From: an uncultured Brachyspira sp. | Lineage (GTDB): Bacteria; Spirochaetota; Brachyspiria; Brachyspirales; Brachyspiraceae | Reading direction: 5' to 3' | NCBI RefSeq assembly: GCF_910578695.1 | Contig: NZ_CAJTQJ010000040.1 | Coordinates: forward strand, 1-22,602 | Length of the DNA stretch: 22,602 nucleotides | In this document: in pieces, positions 17,615 to 22,602 of the stretch | Position numbering within the stretch: position 1 is the first letter of the stretch | Layout: each line of letters starts with the position of its first letter | Notes under the pieces: generated by a model | Database searches by the model: none | What the model was told of the DNA's origin: nothing | Seen by the model: only the letters and a program-made list of their open reading frames with translations | Position numbers and translations under genes: made by a program

Positions 17615-17882
17615 ACTAAATTTTATACTATTAATAAATACGGAATTTAAAACTTAAAATTAAATGAAGGCAATATTTTTTTATAAAAATAAATTAATAT
17701 AAATAAAAAAATTTTGTATTAAGATTATTTTAAACATTAAACGAAAAAATCATACCCTAAAATAGTTTTTAATATATACTTTAAAATTTAAATATAGCGA
17801 CCTTCTAACAGAAGTATTTATTTAAGAATATTTTTAGTTTGTATATAGAGATAATAAATAATTTTTTGTTAGCAATATTAAT
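17615..17882. other. AT-rich intergenic region with a small hairpin
   Basis: No gene is supported here. The one local structure is TAAATA...TATTTA enclosing AGCGAC and CTTCT-AAC-AGAAG at about 17785-17820. It begins with the same AGCGAC as the element at the left window edge. A run TTTTTTGTTAGCAATATTAATAA (about 17861-17882) nearly duplicates the sequence just after the structured repeat that follows. Confidence 0.4.
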
Positions 17883-17941
17883 AAAAATTATGAGCGTCTG
17901 ACATTTGTAAAAATGGCAGAAAACTAAAGCTCATAATTTTT
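17883..17941. repeat. Structured nested-hairpin repeat, copy A
   Basis: Arms AAAAATTATGAGC (17883-17895) and GCTCATAATTTTT (17929-17941) are perfect 13-bp complements. Inside, CTG-A-CATTT and AAATG-G-CAG form a second stem with a GTAA loop and one A-G mismatch. Copy B at 22451-22508 has the same arms and nearly the same core. The copy lies 24 bp after the stop of the 757-residue protein gene and may act as a bidirectional transcript end. Confidence 0.85.
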
Positions 17942-17965
17942 TGTTAGAAATAATAATAAAAAAAT

Positions 17966-20239
17966 TTAATTATCTTTTACTTTTTCATCTTCTTTTTTAT
18001 CTTCATTTTCATTTTTAACCAAAGCAGCATTTTCTTCCTGCTTAGGCACTACTCTTAAAGAATTAAGCAAAGTATAGGCAACAGCTACATTTTCCTCTCC
18101 TGAAGAAGAAGCAACTCTGAAAGCCATAAGCGAAGAATATCTGCTTCTGCCGTAAGCATATCTGAATCCTATTTCAACAGTTTCCCCTGCACCTATATCA
18201 ACCGTTTCCTTATCAAGAACTATTGCAGATAAAGCCTGAGCCAAATCTGTTTTAATAGTTACATTATTTTGATTTTTGGAAGTTCTATTAACTATAGTAA
18301 GCACTCCTGTTCTGTTTCTCTCATCAAGCTTAACTGTAACATTGAATGGATTTTCAGAATATTTTTCTTCTATTCTTGAAACAATAGATGCATTAATATT
18401 AGCCCATTCTCTTATATTATTTCCTGAACCTCTGAATTTTGACCATAGCATTCTTGATACATCATGAAAGAATATGCCTCTTATTCTGCTGTTTCTATTG
18501 AATTTAGCTTCAGATTCATAAACTCTTCTCATATATTCAAGCTCAGGTCTTAAACTTCCGTCCTGAAGTCTGTTATCTATCATATTGCCGACTAATACAT
18601 TATATTCGCCTGATAAATACTGAGGCCAAGCTGCAAGCATACCCACATGCTGAGGACGATTAGCTTCGTATATCATAACTGCATCATAATCTATACCAGC
18701 ATCAAAGAACATATAAGGGTCCTGTCCATGCTCCTGCCCATGATTCCAGCCCAAAGTAAATGCCCATAATTTTTTCTTAATGCCTGAATCTTTTATAGCT
18801 TTTATTATTAATGATTCTTTATGAGCTCTGAACCATCTCCATTTCATTCCTATCTCTTTTTTTCCTCTATTAACAGCAAGCCAACGCATACGGGCAGCTT
18901 TACTCATAGTAGACCAGCTTGCAGGTACATAAACGCCTGTAAGCTCTATCATTTCATCAACCATTTCATATCCGTCTACTTCTCCTGTTCTTATGAAGTC
19001 CAAACCTACATAAGATATATTAGGATTAGAATCATATCTTTTTAATATATCTATAATATCTTCTACCCTTTTATTATCAGCCAAAGATATATGTCTGCTT
19101 TCTACAAGACTTTGAGTAGCCGAATTATAACCTACAGATACTTCATAGCCGCCCTTTCTAGCTCCGCCTCCTGCAGCAAAGTAGCTCATAACATAAGCAC
19201 CAAGCTCAACATTTCCTTTAGCTTTGCTTGCAGCAAGATTCTCTATATTTTTTATCATAGCTTTTGCCCAAGGCTCTTCCGGCGTAATGCCTCCTGTCCA
19301 GCCTGTAGTCTGTCCGCCTATAGCCCAAAATATATCGCATTTCATATAGCGAATCCAATCATATATAGCATCATAGCTAGCAGGCTCGCCTGTTTCTACG
19401 CTGGGTATCTTTTTAGTAGTCAAATCTATAGCATATTCTAAAGTAGCTATTTTTTTAGTTTCTTTAGCAGGCGGAGATTGTCTTCCCTTTACAGTAAAAT
19501 CTTTTGTATAGCCGTATACTCCGTTTTTAGTCTGAACTAATACTATAGCCTGATATTCTCCTAAAATTCCGCCGAAAGGATGCAGATATGTTCCTTTATA
19601 CTCAGAATTTTTAACTTTAAATACATTTATAGAATATCTTTCATCTCCGTTCATTCTAACTATTTTATCTTTTTTGTATCTTACATACATACTTATATTT
19701 TTAACTACATCATCAGTATATACAGAAGCATTAATTACTACAGGCTCATATCTGAATACTGATATTTTTGACAAATCTATTGCAACTCTAGGTGCTTCTC
19801 TGCTTCTGGAATTTATTACAGCAGAATCTACAGCCTCGCTGAGCTTATCTGCTGCTTTATCTGTAGTATTAGCATTAAATACCATAGCAGGAAGTACATT
19901 AGGATTAGGCATTTCACTGCTGAATTCATCATGGCTAAGAAGCATATTCTGACTCAGATATTCTATATCCGAATCAGCACTAATTTCTTCTTCCATATAC
20001 ATATCTTCTAAATCAACTGATAAATCATAATCATATATAGGCTTTGATGTAACAAGAGAAAGAGAATCAGGATTATACATATCTATCCTATGATTTTTGG
20101 ATGCACCATCAAAAAGATAACTATTGTCATCATCATTATAACTAACTATTGTCATTCTCTCGCCTATACCAAATGTCAAAGCTACCAATGATATAGATAC
20201 TAGTAGTAATATTGTTGCGGCTATTATGCTTCTTTTCAT
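17966..20239 (-). CDS. Membrane-anchored protein with probable TIM-barrel glycosidase-like core
   Basis: The 757-residue protein starts with a signal anchor (about 4-24), so the rest is probably periplasmic. Residues 150-255 look like a beta-sandwich (DLSKISVFRYEPVVINASVY to YGYTKDFTVKG). From about 265 to 620 the pattern suggests a TIM barrel of the glycoside-hydrolase-like type: IATLEYAIDL, CDIFWAIGGQTTGW, ISYVGLDFIRTGEVDGYE (409-425, acidic residues at a strand end), KKLWAFTLGWNHGQEHGQD, DYDAVMIYEAN and GIFFHDVSRMLW. A C-terminal beta domain (about 640-720) and a charged Glu/Lys tail finish it. A role on polysaccharide or cell-wall glycan is inferred from the fold pattern only. It follows xerD-like by 22 bp on the same strand. 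Confidence 0.7.
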   Translation of the reverse strand: MKRSIIAATILLLVSISLVALTFGIGERMTIVSYNDDDNSYLFDGASKNHRIDMYNPDSLSLVTSKPIYDYDLSVDLEDMYMEEEISADSDIEYLSQNMLLSHDEFSSEMPNPNVLPAMVFNANTTDKAADKLSEAVDSAVINSRSREAPRVAIDLSKISVFRYEPVVINASVYTDDVVKNISMYVRYKKDKIVRMNGDERYSINVFKVKNSEYKGTYLHPFGGILGEYQAIVLVQTKNGVYGYTKDFTVKGRQSPPAKETKKIATLEYAIDLTTKKIPSVETGEPASYDAIYDWIRYMKCDIFWAIGGQTTGWTGGITPEEPWAKAMIKNIENLAASKAKGNVELGAYVMSYFAAGGGARKGGYEVSVGYNSATQSLVESRHISLADNKRVEDIIDILKRYDSNPNISYVGLDFIRTGEVDGYEMVDEMIELTGVYVPASWSTMSKAARMRWLAVNRGKKEIGMKWRWFRAHKESLIIKAIKDSGIKKKLWAFTLGWNHGQEHGQDPYMFFDAGIDYDAVMIYEANRPQHVGMLAAWPQYLSGEYNVLVGNMIDNRLQDGSLRPELEYMRRVYESEAKFNRNSRIRGIFFHDVSRMLWSKFRGSGNNIREWANINASIVSRIEEKYSENPFNVTVKLDERNRTGVLTIVNRTSKNQNNVTIKTDLAQALSAIVLDKETVDIGAGETVEIGFRYAYGRSRYSSLMAFRVASSSGEENVAVAYTLLNSLRVVPKQEENAALVKNENEDKKEDEKVKDN

Positions 20240-20261
20240 ATACTTTATTCCATTTTATTTT

Positions 20262-21194
20262 TTATATATTAGTATTTTGTCTAGCATGTTTTGAATGCTT
20301 AGGGTGTTTTGCTATTTGTTTTTTTAGATGATCAGAATCTACATGCGTATATATTTCTGTTGTAGTGATATCCGAATGTCCAAGCATTCTTTGTACTGCT
20401 CTTAAATCTGCTCCATGCTGTATAAGATGTGTTGCAAAACTATGTCTCAAAGTATGAGGATAAATATTTTTTTCTATTTTGCTTTTCTTCATTGCCTCTT
20501 TAACTATTTTCCAAATGCCTACCCTTGAAATCTTATCGCCTCTAAAGTTTAAAAACAATTCGCTTGTCTTCTTGCCCTTTACCATTATTACTCTGCTCGT
20601 TTGAATATACCTTTGTAAAATATCTAAAGCCCTGTCATTAATAGGCACTATTCTCTCTCTTTTACCCTTACCGCATATCTTTAAATATTTACCGTCAAAA
20701 AATATATCATCAATCTTCAAAGAACAAATCTCGCTTACTCTGAGTCCTGATGAATACATAAGTTCAAATATAGCTTTATCTCTTAAGCCCTTATCAGTTT
20801 TTTCATTATGAACTGAAAGCAAATCATCTACCTCTGTTGTTGTAAGCGATTCAGGAAGCACCCTTTTTAAACGTATAACCTCTAAATTATCCGTAGGGTT
20901 TTTAGAAATATAATTTTCCATAACTAGAAATTTATAGAGATTAACTATGCTTACTTTATTTCTTGCTACAGTTCTGGATTTTGAACCTTGATTTTTTCTT
21001 TCGCTTAAAAATTTTTCTATATCCTTCCGCGTAGCCTTAAGAATAGTTTTTTTATTCCTGCTTAAAAAATCAAGATATATTACAATATCTCTTTTATAAG
21101 ATTCCAGAGTATTTGATGATAACCCCTTTTCCACTGCTTCATAATTTAAGTACATTGATAATATTTCTTGATCGGAAACCTGTTTAACTGACAT
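20262..21194 (-). CDS. XerC/XerD-family tyrosine recombinase
   Basis: At 310 residues this is a standard-size Xer recombinase, which resolves chromosome dimers at dif by forming a covalent 3'-phosphotyrosine intermediate. The N-terminal SAM-like core-binding domain spans about 8-98 (LSSNTLESYKRDIVIYLDFL), the catalytic domain 112-300. All catalytic residues are present: Arg152 (SGLRVSE), Lys176 (GKGKRER), His247 and Arg250 (HTLRHSFATHL), His273 (LGHSDITTTEIYTH) and nucleophile Tyr282. GAGG lies about 10 nt before the ATG. XerC versus XerD cannot be separated with certainty by reading; HTLRHSFATHLIQHGADLR is close to XerD. It lies 22 bp before the 757-residue gene and lacks mobile-element flanks, so it looks like a housekeeping copy. 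Confidence 0.93.
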   Translation of the reverse strand: MSVKQVSDQEILSMYLNYEAVEKGLSSNTLESYKRDIVIYLDFLSRNKKTILKATRKDIEKFLSERKNQGSKSRTVARNKVSIVNLYKFLVMENYISKNPTDNLEVIRLKRVLPESLTTTEVDDLLSVHNEKTDKGLRDKAIFELMYSSGLRVSEICSLKIDDIFFDGKYLKICGKGKRERIVPINDRALDILQRYIQTSRVIMVKGKKTSELFLNFRGDKISRVGIWKIVKEAMKKSKIEKNIYPHTLRHSFATHLIQHGADLRAVQRMLGHSDITTTEIYTHVDSDHLKKQIAKHPKHSKHARQNTNI

Positions 21195-21236
21195 TGAAAT
21201 CTGCCTCTTAATTTAAGATAATAATATACAAAATTC

Positions 21237-21257
21237 AGCTGATTTGAATAATCAGCT
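21237..21257. promoter_or_regulatory. Perfect 8-bp dyad between xerD-like and aminotransferase-like genes
   Basis: AGCTGATT (21237-21244) and AATCAGCT (21250-21257) are exact complements around TGAAT, forming a 21-bp operator-like dyad. It lies 43 bp before the recombinase ATG, in the divergent region, where it could overlap the recombinase promoter. No binding protein can be named. Confidence 0.4.
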
Positions 21258-21423
21258 TAAACTAATTATCGACAAGATTTACTATTTATTTAAACATAAT
21301 ACAAGTCTTAATAAAAATATTACATTAACTAAACATAAAATTTAAAAGTGTAAACTAATTTAAAAATAATAAGATAATTATAGTATTCAGCTTATTTTAT
21401 AAAGTATAAAAATAATTTGACAG

Positions 21424-22410
21424 ATGATGAATAAAAAAATTTTTTTAGATAAAAATGAAAATCCATACAAGCCTTCAAAAAATATTATTAAAGAGCTTGA
21501 ACAATTTGATATAGCATCTTTAAGATTCTTTCCAGACTACAGCCCTAAAAAACTAGATGAAGAGATGTCTTTATATTTTAATGTAGAAACTGATAATATA
21601 ATTTCTGTTAATGGAATGTATGAAGCTTTTGCATGCATTATTAATTCTTATGATAAATATAAAATATTCTTACAAGAGCCTTACAGAGATTTATATGTTA
21701 AAATTTTATCATACTATAAAATGCATTATGATATAATAGAAGCAAGAGAAGATTATAATATACTGCTTAAAAAAAATATAAAAAATAAAAACTCTATCAT
21801 AATAGCAAGCAATCCTAATGCCGAAACAGGAATGTTTATAAATATAAAAGAAATTGAAGAGTTCTTAAAACATTATGAAGGCATATATGTAATAGATGAA
21901 TCATATATAAACTTTGCAGGCGAAAGTGCAATAAAATTAATAAATAAATATCAAAATTTAATTATAATAAGATCGGCAGCACATTCTCATTCTGTATCAG
22001 GACTTAATATTAACTTTATAATATCAAATTCAAAAAATATAGAAAATATGTCAAAATTAAGACAGAAATACGGAATAAATAAAATATCAGAAACCATAAT
22101 AATAGCAGCTGTAAGAGATAAAAAAACTTCGTATAAAAATATATTTGATATAGTTTTAGAAAGGGAAAGATTAGATACTATTTTAAGCAAAGAAGGTTTT
22201 ATAGTAATGCCTTCAAGAGCAAATTTTATTTTAATAAAGCATATAAATAAAACTGCTGATTATATATACAAAGAATTAGCAGACAGAAATATATTTGTAA
22301 AAAAATATAATGAGGAAAGCATATTATCGGATTTTTTAAGAGTAACAATACTTTCGCGTAAAATTAATAATATATTCATAAATGAATTAAAAGATATTAT
22401 AAATAGCTGA
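21424..22410 (+). CDS. HisC-like fold-type I aminotransferase lacking the PLP lysine
   Basis: The 328-residue protein has the histidinol-phosphate aminotransferase/CobD layout: LDKNENPY (8-15), NPNAETG (130-136, for NPNNPTG), DESYINF (158-164) and a C-terminal LRVTI with the carboxylate-binding Arg306. The lysine that forms the Schiff base with pyridoxal phosphate, normally in R-T-x-S-K-A-x-G-L-A-G-L-R-x-G, is absent. Here the segment reads RSAAHSHSVSGLNINF (from Arg183), with His187 at the lysine position and Asn195 at the phosphate-binding arginine. The early GSDE motif is also changed (NGMYEA). It is likely a pseudoenzyme or has a different activity. The frame is intact, with no other his or cob genes nearby. 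The start lacks a clear ribosome-binding site; Met1 and Met2 are adjacent. Confidence 0.85.
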   Translation: MMNKKIFLDKNENPYKPSKNIIKELEQFDIASLRFFPDYSPKKLDEEMSLYFNVETDNIISVNGMYEAFACIINSYDKYKIFLQEPYRDLYVKILSYYKMHYDIIEAREDYNILLKKNIKNKNSIIIASNPNAETGMFINIKEIEEFLKHYEGIYVIDESYINFAGESAIKLINKYQNLIIIRSAAHSHSVSGLNINFIISNSKNIENMSKLRQKYGINKISETIIIAAVRDKKTSYKNIFDIVLERERLDTILSKEGFIVMPSRANFILIKHINKTADYIYKELADRNIFVKKYNEESILSDFLRVTILSRKINNIFINELKDIINS

Positions 22411-22450
22411 TTGCTTATGCTTAATTTTTTAATATTAGAAAACTAAATAT

Positions 22451-22508
22451 AAAAATTATGAGCGTCTGACATTCGTAAAATGGCAGAGTATCAAAGCTCA
22501 TAATTTTT
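22451..22508. repeat. Structured nested-hairpin repeat, copy B
   Basis: The same perfect 13-bp arms as copy A (22451-22463 and 22496-22508) enclose CTG-A-CATT and AATG-G-CAG. It differs from copy A by a few core bases and one deletion, yet the inner stem is preserved. The tail ATTAGCAATAATAAAAAAATTT that follows is also shared. It lies 40 bp after the aminotransferase-like gene. Confidence 0.85.
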
Positions 22509-22568
22509 ATTAGCAATAATAAAAAAATTTTGTCTTTACTTTTTATATTTTCACTGTAAAATATACTT

Positions 22569-22602
22569 ATGATTAAGAAATACTTTAATGTTTTAAACGA
22601 CT
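22569..22602 (+). CDS. Possible start of a gene running off the window
   Basis: An ATG at 22569 opens a frame (MIKKYFNVLND) that is still open at the window edge. A weak promoter-like pair, TTTACT and TAAAAT with a 16-bp spacer, precedes it, but I see no ribosome-binding site. Eleven codons are too few to name or confirm it. Confidence 0.25.
   Translation, partial: MIKKYFNVLND

Noticed and set aside
20262..21194. Tyrosine recombinase as the integrase of a mobile element
   Set aside because: It has full Xer length and motifs, with no tRNA attachment site, direct-repeat ends or phage/plasmid genes nearby.

Overview
The window is very AT-rich (about a quarter GC by eye outside the rRNA gene). 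It looks like chromosome from the anaerobic intestinal spirochaete genus Brachyspira. The support is the AT-saturated codon use, Asn/Lys/Ile-rich proteins, the spirochaete-type 16S sequence, and above all a 16S rRNA gene standing alone with no 23S, 5S or tRNA beside it, which is a known Brachyspira arrangement. The species cannot be fixed by reading alone.

Left end (1-2080): a palindromic intergenic element, a Cof-type HAD phosphatase on the plus strand, and a convergent prmC (release-factor glutamine methyltransferase) on the minus strand.

Citrate module (2030-8770, all minus strand, transcribed right to left): a GntR/FCD regulator, then a promoter with a 13-bp direct repeat around the predicted start, then citD-citE-citF (gamma, beta and alpha subunits of citrate lyase), then tctC-tctB-tctA (tripartite tricarboxylate transporter), then a strong terminator. 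The logic is coherent: TctCBA imports citrate, the lyase splits it to acetate and oxaloacetate, and the regulator probably senses the substrate. The lyase maturation genes (citC, citX, citG) and oxaloacetate decarboxylase are not in the window. A 13-bp intercistronic hairpin separates tctC from tctBA, and tctC carries an 8-C homopolymer.

16S region (8770-11690): a remnant of a DUF262-family gene broken by a stop and a frameshift, then the 16S gene (minus strand) with an extended -10 promoter, a boxA-like leader motif, candidate processing-stem arms and an intrinsic terminator.

Envelope/signalling cluster (11630-16985, plus strand): a winged-helix protein starting at TTG, then an 867-residue protein with a histone-H1-like basic N-terminus, a long acidic middle, one membrane helix, seven 16-residue repeats and a LysM-like C-terminus. 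A CxxCxxCC (YkgJ-like) metal-binding protein and an HD-GYP-like phosphohydrolase follow.

Right part (16990-22602): a small exported protein, a 757-residue membrane-anchored protein with a probable TIM-barrel glycosidase-like core, and a XerC/XerD-type recombinase, all on the minus strand. A HisC-like aminotransferase follows on the plus strand and lacks the PLP-binding lysine, so it is probably a pseudoenzyme. Two near-identical copies of a 58-59 bp nested-hairpin repeat lie just downstream of two of these genes. The most unusual items are the H1-like/LysM envelope protein, the lysine-less aminotransferase and the structured repeat family.
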